Below are positions 1-7,541 of a stretch of DNA of 64,000 nt, one piece after another. The stretch is from positions 1 to 64,000 of the forward strand of contig JBDTOO010000001.1 in NCBI GenBank assembly GCA_039933215.1, read 5' to 3'. Within the stretch, counting starts at the first letter, position 1. Each line of letters opens with the position of its first letter. Under the pieces are notes generated by a model. It had not been told where the DNA came from, did not search any database, and saw only the letters and a program-made list of their open reading frames with translations. Position numbers and translations under genes: made by a program. Origin of the DNA: JALYUA01 sp039933215. GTDB lineage: Bacteria; Acidobacteriota; Thermoanaerobaculia; UBA5066; Gp7-AA6.

Positions 1-62
1 GGGATTTGAACCCGCAACCTTCCGATTACAAATCGGATGCTCTACCGTTGAGCTACGCCGGC
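1..62 (-). tRNA. tRNA-Thr(TGT), 3' end cut off by the window edge
   Basis: Read on the minus strand from 62, the sequence folds as an acceptor arm GCCGGCG, a D-arm, and a five-pair anticodon stem TCCGA/TCGGA around the loop TTTGTAA. The anticodon is therefore TGT (threonine). The T-arm GCGGG-TTCAAAT-CCC reaches position 1, so roughly the last 14 bases of the 3' acceptor side lie outside. It is co-oriented with, and 111 bp downstream of, rlmB. Nothing else is seen in 63-172. Confidence 0.95.
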
Positions 63-172
63 GACGAATCGGAGGGAGACAAGTTTCCCCCATCCTCCCG
101 GCCGGCCTTCAAAGAGCGGACCCATTTCCCACAGGCGCGAATCGCGGAGTGTAGCAGTGCAAGTGCCGTCGA

Positions 173-922
173 TCAAGGCTTTTCGGAAGAAAAATCTCGC
201 TGCCGGATGACCTCCCAGGCCGCCGCCGACGCCGCCGTCGAAACGTTCAGGGAGGCGAGCTCACCCCGCATCGGAAGGCGTGCCAGCCGGTCGCACCCCT
301 CCCGGACGAGGCGCCGCATCCCCTTCGCCTCGCCTCCGAGGACGAGCGCCAGGTCCCCGGTCAGGTCGATATCGTAAATCGGCTCCCCCGCCACGTCCAT
401 TCCCACCACCTGAAAACCCTCTGTTTTCAAGTGGTCCAGGAACCGCCGCAGGTTTCCGACCCGGACCACGGGGACGCGTTCCAGGGCGCCCGCGGAAGTG
501 CGGGCGACCGTCTCGGAGAGCGGGGCCGATCCCCTCTCGGGGACGACGACCCGCGCCCCCGCGCCGTCGGCGACGCGGAGGACGGCGCCCAGGTTGTGGG
601 GGTCCTCGACCTCGTCCAGGACGAGGAGGAAGCGCCTTCCGGGTGTCCCGGCCAGAGCCTCCTCCTCCGGAAGATAGCCGCGCATGGCGACGCGGGCCGC
701 GGCGCCCTGCTGGGAAGGCCCCGCCAGCCGCTCGAGGGCGGCGCGGTCGCCAAACCGCACCGAGACTCCGGCCCTCCGGCAGAGTGTGAGCAACTCGTTG
801 ATGCGCCGGTCCTTGCGGGCCTTGTCGAAGAGGACCCACTCGATCTCGCGGGGCCGGGACCGGACGGCCTCGGCGATGGGATGGAGGCGCGAAAGCACCG
901 GGGGTCCGCCGCCCTGGCTCAA
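173..922 (-). CDS. rlmB: 23S rRNA (guanosine-2'-O-)-methyltransferase, SpoU/TrmH family
   Basis: A 249-aa SpoU-type (SPOUT-fold) RNA 2'-O-methyltransferase, expected to use SAM to methylate a 23S rRNA guanosine. Family motifs are clear: LDEVEDPHNLGAVLRVADGA (motif 1, with the conserved Asn), LVLGGEAKGM (motif 2) and LASLNVSTAASAAAWEV (motif 3), all in the C-terminal two thirds. A short N-terminal substrate-binding region precedes them. Length is normal for RlmB (about 250 aa). The start chosen is a TTG at 920-922 that overlaps the ispF stop as TTGA, matching the other translationally coupled junctions of this operon. The exact guanosine target cannot be read from sequence; other TrmH-family specificities remain possible. 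Confidence 0.88.
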   Translation of the reverse strand: MSQGGGPPVLSRLHPIAEAVRSRPREIEWVLFDKARKDRRINELLTLCRRAGVSVRFGDRAALERLAGPSQQGAAARVAMRGYLPEEEALAGTPGRRFLLVLDEVEDPHNLGAVLRVADGAGARVVVPERGSAPLSETVARTSAGALERVPVVRVGNLRRFLDHLKTEGFQVVGMDVAGEPIYDIDLTGDLALVLGGEAKGMRRLVREGCDRLARLPMRGELASLNVSTAASAAAWEVIRQRDFSSEKP

Positions 923-1410
923 CCGGGGGCGTCCGGCGCGCGGAGCAGAACCACCGCCATGGCGGCCATCCCCTCCCCGCGGCCGGGAAAGCCGAGGCCG
1001 TTCGAGCTCGTTCCCCGGACGTTGACGCGATCTGAGGACAGCTCCAGGATCTCGGCGATCCGGGAGCGCATGGCCTCGCGGTAGGGGACTATCCGGGGGA
1101 CTTCCCCGATCACGACCGCATCGACATTCTCGATGGCGAAGCCGTTTCGCCTCGCGACGTCGGAGACCCGGGCGAGAAGCGGTCCGCTGCGGGTCCCCTC
1201 CAGGGAGGCGTCATCGTCCGGAAAATGCTCGCCGAGCGAAGCGAGCCCCGCCGCGCCCAGGATCGCGTCGGCGATGGCGTGGAGGAGCGCGTCGCCGTCG
1301 GAGTGCCCCTTGAGACCCGCCGGATGGGCGATCTCGATGCCTCCCAGATAGAGAGGCCTCCCTTCCGCGAAGGGGTGCGCGTCGAACCCGATCCCGGTCC
1401 GGAGGCTCAC
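919..1410 (-). CDS. ispF: 2-C-methyl-D-erythritol 2,4-cyclodiphosphate synthase
   Basis: A 163-aa enzyme of the MEP isoprenoid pathway that cyclises CDP-ME 2-phosphate, releasing CMP. The N-terminal GIGFDAHPF carries the conserved Asp-x-His metal ligands. GHSDGDALLHAIADA supplies further active-site residues, and a C-terminal TSSNGLGFPGRGEG segment matches the family end. The open frame extends upstream to 1611, but residues before VSLRTGIGFDAHP are compositional noise. The GTG at 1408-1410 overlaps the ispD stop as GTGA and gives the usual family length of about 160 aa. It follows ispD directly, the common ispDF arrangement. Confidence 0.95.
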   Translation of the reverse strand: MSLRTGIGFDAHPFAEGRPLYLGGIEIAHPAGLKGHSDGDALLHAIADAILGAAGLASLGEHFPDDDASLEGTRSGPLLARVSDVARRNGFAIENVDAVVIGEVPRIVPYREAMRSRIAEILELSSDRVNVRGTSSNGLGFPGRGEGMAAMAVVLLRAPDAPG

Positions 1411-2063
1411 GCGCGTTCCCGCGAGAGGATCGCCCGGGCAAGCTCCAGGTCCTCCGGGGTCGTGATCTTGAAACCCTTCCGGGATATCGGGGAGATCGAG
1501 ACGGGGATTCCCATCCGCTCGCAGAGTACGGCCTCGTCCGTGCCGTCTCCGCCCTCGAGAGCCCGCCGCAGGATGTCCTCCCGAAACGCCTGGGGAGTCG
1601 CGGCCGCCCACAGGCCCCGGCGATCCACGGTCTCGACGACGCGGCCGGCCTCGACCCTCTTGACCGTATCGACGATGGGCGTCGCCGCGATGGCGGCCCC
1701 GTCCCGTTCCGCGGCACGCATCACGCCTTCCGCTTCCTCCCGCGTCACGAAAGGCCGTGCCGCGTCATGGACGCACACGACGTCGCCCGGGCTCGGAGCG
1801 AGCGCCGCGAAGGCGAGGCGAACGGACTCGCTCCGGGTGGCGCCGCCGGCGACCGCCGACTCGGACGCTCCGAGAAGGGCTTCGACGTCTCGCAACCGGC
1901 CCGGCGGGCCCGCGACGACGATGCGCTCGAACGGAACCGATCGGAGCAATTCGAGCGCGCGGAGAAGGAGGGTGGTCCCGCCGAATGCGACCAGGGCTTT
2001 CGGCGCCGCGCTCCCCAGCCGAGTGCCCGATCCCGCGGCCGGCACGATCGCGACCCAGCCCAT
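1407..2063 (-). CDS. ispD: 2-C-methyl-D-erythritol 4-phosphate cytidylyltransferase
   Basis: A 218-aa nucleotidyltransferase that makes CDP-methylerythritol in the MEP pathway. The N-terminal signature VPAAGSGTRLGSAAPKAL is the CTP-binding glycine-rich loop with the conserved Arg and Lys. VHDAARPFV is the family's second signature, and ATPIVDTVKR and TDEAVLCERMG follow as expected. The ATG at 2061-2063 is the only sensible start. It lies 13 bp downstream of frr and overlaps ispF by 4 bases, so it belongs to the same operon. Confidence 0.95.
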   Translation of the reverse strand: MGWVAIVPAAGSGTRLGSAAPKALVAFGGTTLLLRALELLRSVPFERIVVAGPPGRLRDVEALLGASESAVAGGATRSESVRLAFAALAPSPGDVVCVHDAARPFVTREEAEGVMRAAERDGAAIAATPIVDTVKRVEAGRVVETVDRRGLWAAATPQAFREDILRRALEGGDGTDEAVLCERMGIPVSISPISRKGFKITTPEDLELARAILSRERA

Positions 2064-2076
2064 GGAAGAGCCGCCG

Positions 2077-2631
2077 TCAGACGGCGAGGATCTCTTTTTC
2101 CTTCGACTTCAAGAGCTCGTCGACTTCCGTGATCTTCCGGTCGGTGATCTTCTGCGACTCCTCGAGCGCGCGGCGCTCGTCGTCCTCGGAGATCTCCTTG
2201 TCCTTCAGCATCTTCTTCAGCCGGTCGTTGCCCTCGTGCCGGAACCGGCGGATCTCGACGCGCGCTTCCTCGGCCATCTGGTGGGCCTTCTTCGCGAGGT
2301 CCTTGCGCCGGTCCTCGGTCAGGGACGGAATCGGGATGCGCACGATCTTGCCGTCGTTCTGCGGATTCAGTCCGAGGTCGGACTTGCGCACCGCGCGCTC
2401 GATCTCGACCGCCATCTTGGGGTCCCACGGTGTCGCGACGATCAACGTCGGCTCGGGAACCGAAAGGTTCGCCACCTGGTTGATCGGCACATCCGCGCCG
2501 TACGCGGCGACGAGGATCCCGTCGAGCATCCCGAGGTTTGCCCGGCCGGTCCGAAGCGTCTTGAACCGCTCCTTGAGGTGCGCGGCCGCGTCCGTCATCC
2601 GCTTTTCTATGTCTTTCAGCTCCTGCCTCAC
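2077..2631 (-). CDS. frr: Ribosome recycling factor
   Basis: A 184-aa RRF, which with EF-G splits post-termination ribosomes. The tRNA-like three-helix bundle ends are recognisable: LKTLRTGRAN-type sequence near residue 25 (here FKTLRTGRANLGML), NDGKIVRIPIPSLTEDRRK in the middle, and a lysine-rich helical tail with KITDRKITEVDELLKSKEKE. Length matches the family (about 185 aa). The GTG start at 2629-2631 overlaps the pyrH stop as GTGA, implying translational coupling. The pyrH-frr pair is a widespread bacterial arrangement. Confidence 0.97.
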   Translation of the reverse strand: MRQELKDIEKRMTDAAAHLKERFKTLRTGRANLGMLDGILVAAYGADVPINQVANLSVPEPTLIVATPWDPKMAVEIERAVRKSDLGLNPQNDGKIVRIPIPSLTEDRRKDLAKKAHQMAEEARVEIRRFRHEGNDRLKKMLKDKEISEDDERRALEESQKITDRKITEVDELLKSKEKEILAV

Positions 2632-3359
2632 CGCGTCCCTCCCTCCGCCGTGACGAGCGATCCGACGTTCTCGCCGGCGACGACCCGGAGGATATTCCCA
2701 GGCACGAATAGATTGAACACCTTTATCGGGACGTTGTTCTCCATGCAGAGTGCGATGGCGGCCGCGTCCATCACCTGGAGTCCCGCGGCGAGCGCGTCGC
2801 GGTAGGTGAGCGTCTTCAGGAAGCGGGCCTCGGGGTTCAGCTTCGGGTCCGAATCGTAGACGCCGTCGACCTTCGTCGCCTTGAGGAGCACCTCCGCCTT
2901 CATCTCGTTGGCGCGGAGGGCGGCGGCCGTGTCAGTCGTGAAGAACGGATTGCCGGTCCCGCCGACGAGCATCACGACCCGCCCCTTCTCGAGATGGCGG
3001 ACGGCGCGGCGGCGGAGGAACGGCTCGGCGATCTGCCGCATCTCGACCGCCGACATGAGGCGGGTGGTGACGCCGCGCTTCTCGAGGGCGTCCTGCATCC
3101 CGAGGCCGTTGATCGCGGTGGCCAGGAGGCCCATGTGATCGCCGGCGACGCGGTCGATCCCCTGGGCGGCGGCGGCGATGCCGCGGATGATGTTCCCGCC
3201 CCCGAGGACGACGGCCGTCTGGACTCCGAGGCCGTGGACTTCCCGGATCTCGTCGGCGATCCTCGCGACCTGCTCGGGATCGATGCCGAACGGCCGCTCC
3301 CCCATCAACGCCTCTCCTGAGATCTTCAGGAGGATCCGGCGATAGACGGGAATCGGCAT
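2628..3359 (-). CDS. pyrH: UMP kinase
   Basis: A 243-aa amino-acid-kinase-family UMP kinase, which makes UDP from UMP and ATP. It shows the N-terminal RRILLKISGEALMG phosphate loop, VVLGGGNIIRG, and the C-terminal PIKVFNL segment typical of PyrH. The frame is open much further upstream, over tsf, but that part is an out-of-frame shadow. The ATG at 3357-3359 gives the standard N-terminus and length. It lies 14 bp after tsf and overlaps frr by 4 bases. Confidence 0.96.
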   Translation of the reverse strand: MPIPVYRRILLKISGEALMGERPFGIDPEQVARIADEIREVHGLGVQTAVVLGGGNIIRGIAAAAQGIDRVAGDHMGLLATAINGLGMQDALEKRGVTTRLMSAVEMRQIAEPFLRRRAVRHLEKGRVVMLVGGTGNPFFTTDTAAALRANEMKAEVLLKATKVDGVYDSDPKLNPEARFLKTLTYRDALAAGLQVMDAAAIALCMENNVPIKVFNLFVPGNILRVVAGENVGSLVTAEGGTR

Positions 3360-3373
3360 CGTCTCTCGGCGCT

Positions 3374-4270
3374 CTACGCGCTCGCGACCTCCGCGGGAGT
3401 CTCCGCAGCGCCGCGGCCGAGGCTCTCGCCGAGCTTGAAACGGACGAACCGCAGCTCGAGCGCGCCCTGTCCGCCGCGTTCGACCAGCACCTGGCCGACC
3501 GATTTTTCCGGGTCCTTCACGAACGCCTGCTCGGTCAAGACAGTCTCCTGGTAGAACTTTTCGACCTTGCCGTCGGCGATCCGCTCGACGACGTTGGCGG
3601 GCTTCCCGGCGGACGCCGCCTGCGCGCGGGCGATCTCCTTCTCCGTCTCGATCATCTGAGGCGTCACTTCCCCTCGAGACGCGAAGCGCGGGTCGGAAGC
3701 CGCCACGTGCATCGCGACGTCCCGGGCGAGCGCCTCGTCTCCCGCCGGAACGCCCACGAGCACGCCGATGCGCCCGTTCCCATGGACGTAGCTCGCGAAC
3801 TTCTCCCCCGGGCGGGGCACCAGGCGCGCGAAGCGCCGGATCTGGATGTTCTCTTTCAGCGTCGCCACCAGCTGGGCGACAGCCGCGGAGACGGACGGCT
3901 CGTTCGGCCAGGAGAGCTCTCCGGCCTCGGAACCCTCGGTCGAGCGGGTATCGCCGAACGCGTCGTGCGCCGCGATTCGATCCGCGAGCTTCTCGGCGAA
4001 CATCCGGAACGCCTCGGTCCGCGCGACGAAGTCCGTCTCGCAATTGACCTCGACGAGCACCGAGGCGACCGGCGTCACGTGCGCGACGACGAGCCCCTCG
4101 GACGTCGCCCGGCCGGCCTTGCTGGCCGCCGCGGCGAGACCCTTCTTCCGCAGGACCTTCTTGGCCTCTTCGAAGTCGCCGGCCGCTTCGACGAGCGCCT
4201 TCTTGCATTCCATCATCCCGACGCCCGTCTCGGCGCGCAGGTCCGCCACCATCTTGCTTGTGATTTCCAT
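3374..4270 (-). CDS. tsf: Translation elongation factor Ts
   Basis: A 298-aa guanine-nucleotide exchange factor for EF-Tu. The N-terminal UBA-like region contains LRAETGVGMMECKKALVEA, the hallmark of EF-Ts. TDFVAR (residues about 80-85), just after VNCETD, is the EF-Tu interaction signature. Two core subdomains follow, with a Gln/Lys-rich middle (QMIETEKEIARAQA). Length is normal. The ATG at 4268-4270 is the family start; the Shine-Dalgarno sequence ahead of it is weak. rpsB lies 130 bp upstream on the same strand. Confidence 0.96.
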   Translation of the reverse strand: MEITSKMVADLRAETGVGMMECKKALVEAAGDFEEAKKVLRKKGLAAAASKAGRATSEGLVVAHVTPVASVLVEVNCETDFVARTEAFRMFAEKLADRIAAHDAFGDTRSTEGSEAGELSWPNEPSVSAAVAQLVATLKENIQIRRFARLVPRPGEKFASYVHGNGRIGVLVGVPAGDEALARDVAMHVAASDPRFASRGEVTPQMIETEKEIARAQAASAGKPANVVERIADGKVEKFYQETVLTEQAFVKDPEKSVGQVLVERGGQGALELRFVRFKLGESLGRGAAETPAEVASA

Positions 4271-4400
4271 CGTGCTATCCGTTTCTAGATTCCGGTGAAT
4301 GGTGAATGGCGTATGGGAGCGTCGTGTCCGGCGGCTCCGTCAGCGGTTTCGGTTCGGGCCGCACCGGGCCGGCGAACCGAAAACCGCGGATGGAGAGCGC

Positions 4401-5183
4401 CTACGACGCGACGTCCGAGACGACGGCGGTCGTCGAGAGCTCCGGCGTCCGGGGCCTCGACTCGGCCGAAGCCGCCTCGAGCTCGTTCGCCCGCTCCTCG
4501 TGCGCATGCAGTCCTTCGAGGACCGCGTCCGCCACTTTCGACGCGAAGAGCCGGATCGCGCGGATCGCGTCGTCGTTGCCGGGGATCACGTACTGGATCA
4601 CGTCGGGATCGCAGTTCGTATCGACGACGGCGACGACGGGAATTCCCAGGATGTTCGCCTCCTTGACGGCGATGTACTCCTGCTTCGGATCGATGACGAA
4701 GAGCGCGTCCGGCAATTCGTCCATCTCCTTGATCCCCGTCAGGTTCTTCTCGAGCTTCTCCTTCTCCCGCTCCAGCCTCAGGCGCTCCTTCTTCGTCAGG
4801 TTCTCGTTCTCCTCCTGAGCGAGGATGCCCTCGATCTCCTTCAGGCGATGGATCGACTTGCGGATCGTGGAGAAGTTGGTCAGGGTGCCGCCCAGCCAGC
4901 GCGTGTTCACGTAGAACATCCCGCAGCGGTTGGCTTCTTCGTAGATCGCGTCCTGGGCCTGGCGCTTCGTTCCGACGAACAGAAGGTTCTTTCCGGACGA
5001 GGCCAGCTCCGTGACGAATTTCGAGGCTTCTTTGAACTGCTTGAGCGTCTTCTGAAGGTCGATGATGTAGATCCCATTGCGCTTCCCGAAGATGAACTTC
5101 TTCATCTTGGGGTTCCAGCGCTTGGTCTGATGACCAAAGTGGACGCCAGCCTCGAGCAGTTCCTTCATCGAAATAGATGCCAG
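4401..5183 (-). CDS. rpsB: 30S ribosomal protein S2, probable CTG start
   Basis: The S2 signatures MKELLEAGVHFGHQTKRW, NGIYIIDLQKT, FVGTKRQAQ, NTRWLGGTLTNF and PVVAVVDTNCDPD are all present. The first in-frame ATG (5166-5168) begins at MKELL, which would cut off the usual five or six N-terminal residues and leaves no ribosome site at a workable distance. The codon five before it, CTG at 5181-5183, reads (M)ASISMKELL like other S2 proteins, and GGGAGG sits about six bases ahead of it. I therefore take CTG as the start (260 aa). The C-terminal 40 residues are acidic and family-variable. It lies between rpsI and tsf. Confidence 0.9.
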   Translation of the reverse strand: MASISMKELLEAGVHFGHQTKRWNPKMKKFIFGKRNGIYIIDLQKTLKQFKEASKFVTELASSGKNLLFVGTKRQAQDAIYEEANRCGMFYVNTRWLGGTLTNFSTIRKSIHRLKEIEGILAQEENENLTKKERLRLEREKEKLEKNLTGIKEMDELPDALFVIDPKQEYIAVKEANILGIPVVAVVDTNCDPDVIQYVIPGNDDAIRAIRLFASKVADAVLEGLHAHEERANELEAASAESRPRTPELSTTAVVSDVAS

Positions 5184-5228
5184 GTCACACCTCCCTTTCC
5201 ACGGTAACGGGTGACAGGAGACCGGTGA

Positions 5229-5253
5229 CGGCAGCCGCAGCGATCCGCTGCCG
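5229..5253 (-). promoter_or_regulatory. Hairpin in the rpsB leader
   Basis: CGGCAGC (5229-5235) and GCTGCCG (5247-5253) form a perfect seven-pair stem about 45 bases upstream of the proposed rpsB start, in the 125-bp rpsI-rpsB gap. No T-run follows, so it is not an intrinsic terminator. Leader structures that bind S2 for autoregulation are known for rpsB operons; whether this is one is an inference. Confidence 0.35.
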
Positions 5254-5308
5254 ACACCCGACACTCGACACCTGACACCTGAACAACAACATTGCCGGAC
5301 TCATCGTA

Positions 5309-5704
5309 TTAGCGTTTGGAGAACTGGAACCGGGCTCGCGCGCCGCGCTGGCCGTACTTCTTGCGTTCCTTCATTCTCGGATCGCGGGTCAGGAATCCCT
5401 CTTTCTTCAGCTTCTTACGGAGCTCGCCGTTGTACTCCGTGAGCGCGCGAGAGATGCCGTGCCGGATCGCGCCGGCCTGGCCGGAAGGTCCGCCGCCGGA
5501 CACCGTGACGTGGATGTCGAACCGCTCGGCGGTCTCCGTCGAGAGGAGCGGCTGCTTGATGACCATCTTCAGAACGTTGTTCGGGAAGTAGTCGTCGAGA
5601 GAGCGCTTGTTCACCGTGACCGCGCCGGACCCCGGGACGAGCCTCACGCGCGCCATCGCGCTCTTGCGGCGTCCCGTCGCTCGATGCTGGATGTCGACCG
5701 CCAT
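5309..5704 (-). CDS. rpsI: 30S ribosomal protein S9
   Basis: A 131-aa S9 with the expected N-terminal ATGRRKSAMARVRLVPGSG, the central GGGPSGQAGAIRHGISRAL, and a basic C-terminus ending in FQFSKR, whose final Arg contacts P-site tRNA in the family. RDPRMKERKKYGQRGARARF is typical of the tail. ATG at 5702-5704 is preceded by AGAGGAG seven bases upstream. It follows rplM by 23 bp, the almost universal L13-S9 pair. Confidence 0.97.
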   Translation of the reverse strand: MAVDIQHRATGRRKSAMARVRLVPGSGAVTVNKRSLDDYFPNNVLKMVIKQPLLSTETAERFDIHVTVSGGGPSGQAGAIRHGISRALTEYNGELRKKLKKEGFLTRDPRMKERKKYGQRGARARFQFSKR

Positions 5705-5727
5705 TCTTGCTCCTCTGCTGCTGACGA

Positions 5728-6195
5728 CTAGGCCCGGCTCTCGGAAGGTCTCGCGGCACGGGCACCCGGCAGCGGCTTCGGCTGCTGGGCTTCGTGCGGG
5801 TGATTTCCGCCGCGGTAAACCTTGAGCTTCTTGAACTGCTTGCGGCCGAGCTTCGTATGGGGAAGCATCCCGCGGATGGCCGCTTCGATCAACCGCTCGG
5901 GGTACTTCGCGCGGAGATCCTTGGCCGCGACGGACTTCATACCGCCCGGGTAACCCGTGTGGCGGTGATACATCTTGTCATCGGCCTTGTTGCCGGTCAG
6001 CCGCACCCTTTCGGCGTTCGTCACGACGACGAAGTCGCCCGTGTCCAGGTAAGGGACCCAGCTCGCGCGGTGCTTGCCGGAAAGAACCTTCGCGACGCGG
6101 GTCGCGAGCCGGCCGAGCACCTGGTCGGTCGCGTCGACCACGAACCAGGCGTGGCGGACATCTTTCTCGGAAACCATGGGGGTGCCTGAGCTCAT
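5728..6195 (-). CDS. rplM: 50S ribosomal protein L13
   Basis: A 155-aa L13, an early assembly protein of the large subunit. Hallmarks are WFVVDATDQVLGRLAT, the KADDKMYHRHTGYPGG segment and IRGMLPHTKLGRKQ. The C-terminus (about 20 residues rich in Pro, Ala and Arg) is somewhat longer than usual. The ATG at 6193-6195 has GAGG about seven bases upstream; the internal Met seven residues in would be a shorter alternative. It is the first gene of the minus-strand operon read from the promoter at 6276-6304. Confidence 0.96.
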   Translation of the reverse strand: MSSGTPMVSEKDVRHAWFVVDATDQVLGRLATRVAKVLSGKHRASWVPYLDTGDFVVVTNAERVRLTGNKADDKMYHRHTGYPGGMKSVAAKDLRAKYPERLIEAAIRGMLPHTKLGRKQFKKLKVYRGGNHPHEAQQPKPLPGARAARPSESRA

Positions 6196-6275
6196 TCAAA
6201 AACCTCAAAATCGGTATCAAAAGGCGCGGCGCAGGGCCGCGAAGACAGTTCCCTGTCCGCTTGGAAGGGCGCGTA

Positions 6276-6304
6276 AGAATACGCAAGGGAGGGGGTCGTG
6301 TCAA
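6276..6304 (-). promoter_or_regulatory. Sigma70-type promoter of the rplM operon
   Basis: On the minus strand TTGACA (6304-6299) is followed after 17 bp by TATTCT (6281-6276). This is a near-consensus -35/-10 pair with ideal spacing, leaving a leader of roughly 75 nt before rplM. Confidence 0.75.
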
Positions 6305-6382
6305 CCGCGGAAGGCATCCGGCGCCGGCCCGGGAAGCCTCCCGAACGGCCACGACGGCCCGAGGGGCGGCCCGGCTCTCCAG

Positions 6383-7090
6383 TCAGCTCGGCCGGGACTC
6401 CGAAAAGGCGAGCAGAATCAAGTCGGCGCGGCGTTTGACGCCGTGCTTGCCGAGGAGGTTCGAAACGTGGAATTTGACCGTGCGCTCGGACATGTGCAGC
6501 CGCTGAGCGATCTCCTTGTTCGAGAGGTTCTCCATCAGGAGGTCATGAACCTCCCGCTCCCGGCGGGACAGCTGGCCTGTCCCGGTGACGCGGCCCGGAC
6601 GGCGGACCGCGGCGAGCGTCCAGTCGACGAACCGGGAGAGCAGGGCGCGGGGAACCCAGAAGCCCCCCTCGGCGACCTCATCGATCGCGCGCGACAGGTA
6701 GCGTGTCAGCTCGGAGTAGCAGAGCAGCCCTTTGACCCCGGCCCGGAGCAGAGGAAAGGCGTTCGTCTCGTCGAACTTTTCGGCGACCACGAGGAGCCGC
6801 GCGTCGGGATATCGGGAGAGGATCTCCTCGACGATGGCCTCCGTCGCCCGGTTGCGGGCGTTCGCCTCGATCACGTACGCGGCCGCCGCCGGGACGGGCA
6901 ACCGCGCAAGATCTGACACTTGTGCCGGATCGAGACGTTGAGTCTCGGGCACCGCGCCGTGCTCCTCGATCAGCCTCTGGAGCTCCGAGAGCACCAGGGG
7001 ATGGAAGGAGTACACGCAAACTGGTGTATTGAGGGCGAGACTGGGCACCGGGTTCGAGGTTAGCCAATTTCTTCGCGAGGGGCAAGACAA
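6383..7090 (-). CDS. LuxR-family transcriptional regulator with degenerate receiver domain
   Basis: A 235-aa protein with the NarL/FixJ layout. Residues about 20-140 resemble a receiver domain, and about 165-230 form a GerE/LuxR helix-turn-helix (QLSRREREVHDLL, NKEIAQRLHMSERTVKFHVSNLL). The beta-3 position that normally carries the phosphorylated Asp reads AAYVIEANARN, so the acceptor seems to be missing. The protein may be phosphorylation-independent or bind a ligand. The TTG start at 7088-7090 has AGGAG five bases upstream; a GTG at 7048 is an alternative. It is divergent from the beta-helix gene at 7542 across 451 bp. No sensor kinase is nearby. Confidence 0.82.
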   Translation of the reverse strand: MSCPSRRNWLTSNPVPSLALNTPVCVYSFHPLVLSELQRLIEEHGAVPETQRLDPAQVSDLARLPVPAAAAYVIEANARNRATEAIVEEILSRYPDARLLVVAEKFDETNAFPLLRAGVKGLLCYSELTRYLSRAIDEVAEGGFWVPRALLSRFVDWTLAAVRRPGRVTGTGQLSRREREVHDLLMENLSNKEIAQRLHMSERTVKFHVSNLLGKHGVKRRADLILLAFSESRPS

Positions 7091-7314
7091 ACCTGCTCCT
7101 AGGGACAGTCATGTTCGCGAAACCTGTCGCGCGGAGCGCGGTTGGCGGTTCTGGCCTGACCTTTCCCGGTCCGGACACGGACCGGGAGACGCCCGGCTCG
7201 GCGTAACTCACGTCCCCGGCGCGCGCACCGGCATCGCCGCATCGGACGCGCGCGCCGCGCGCGCGTCTCCGGGGTCTCCTCCCTCGACGTCTTTTCACGC
7301 GCGGCGCGAGGCTT

Positions 7315-7332
7315 CCTGTCCCTCAGGACAGG
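7315..7332. promoter_or_regulatory. 18-bp palindrome, candidate operator
   Basis: CCTGTCC-CTCA-GGACAGG is a perfect inverted repeat with a four-base centre, in the gap between the regulator and the beta-helix gene. Symmetric dyads of this size are typical binding sites for dimeric regulators such as LuxR-type HTH proteins. The link to the adjacent regulator is an inference. Confidence 0.4.
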
Positions 7333-7480
7333 TTTCGAGAGCAGCTCACCTGACCCTTCGCCCGGGTCGAAACCTCTGCTCCTTTTTGGGCATCCCAGAC
7401 AGTCGTTTTCCGGTGGCCTTTCCCGTAATCTGTTTTTCGAAATAACGACATCGCAATCAATTGGCACTTCGTCCCGGTCG

Positions 7481-7510
7481 TTGATTCTTTCGGATCGCCG
7501 GAAGAATCAA
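7481..7510 (+). promoter_or_regulatory. 30-nt perfect hairpin upstream of the beta-helix gene
   Basis: TTGATTCTTTCGG (7481-7493) and CCGGAAGAATCAA (7498-7510) pair over 13 positions, counting one G-T wobble, around the tetraloop ATCG. It ends 31 bases before the ATG at 7542 and just ahead of the GGAGG ribosome site. It could be an operator or a 5'-UTR stabilising or regulatory hairpin. It has no T-tail, so it is not an intrinsic terminator. Confidence 0.5.
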
Positions 7511-7541
7511 TCAGCGGAATGGGGGCCGGAGGACGAGCCTA

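Larger units (their letters stand above)
7091..7541. other. Divergent intergenic control region
   Basis: This 451-bp non-coding gap separates the LuxR-type regulator from the beta-helix gene. It holds two strong dyads (7315-7332 and 7481-7510, listed separately). Its distal 100 bp is A+T-richer than the surroundings. I could not fix a convincing -35/-10 pair. Confidence 0.6.

Noticed and set aside
6305..6382. Terminator after the LuxR-type gene
   Set aside because: GC-rich hairpins are possible, but no T-run follows on the minus strand.
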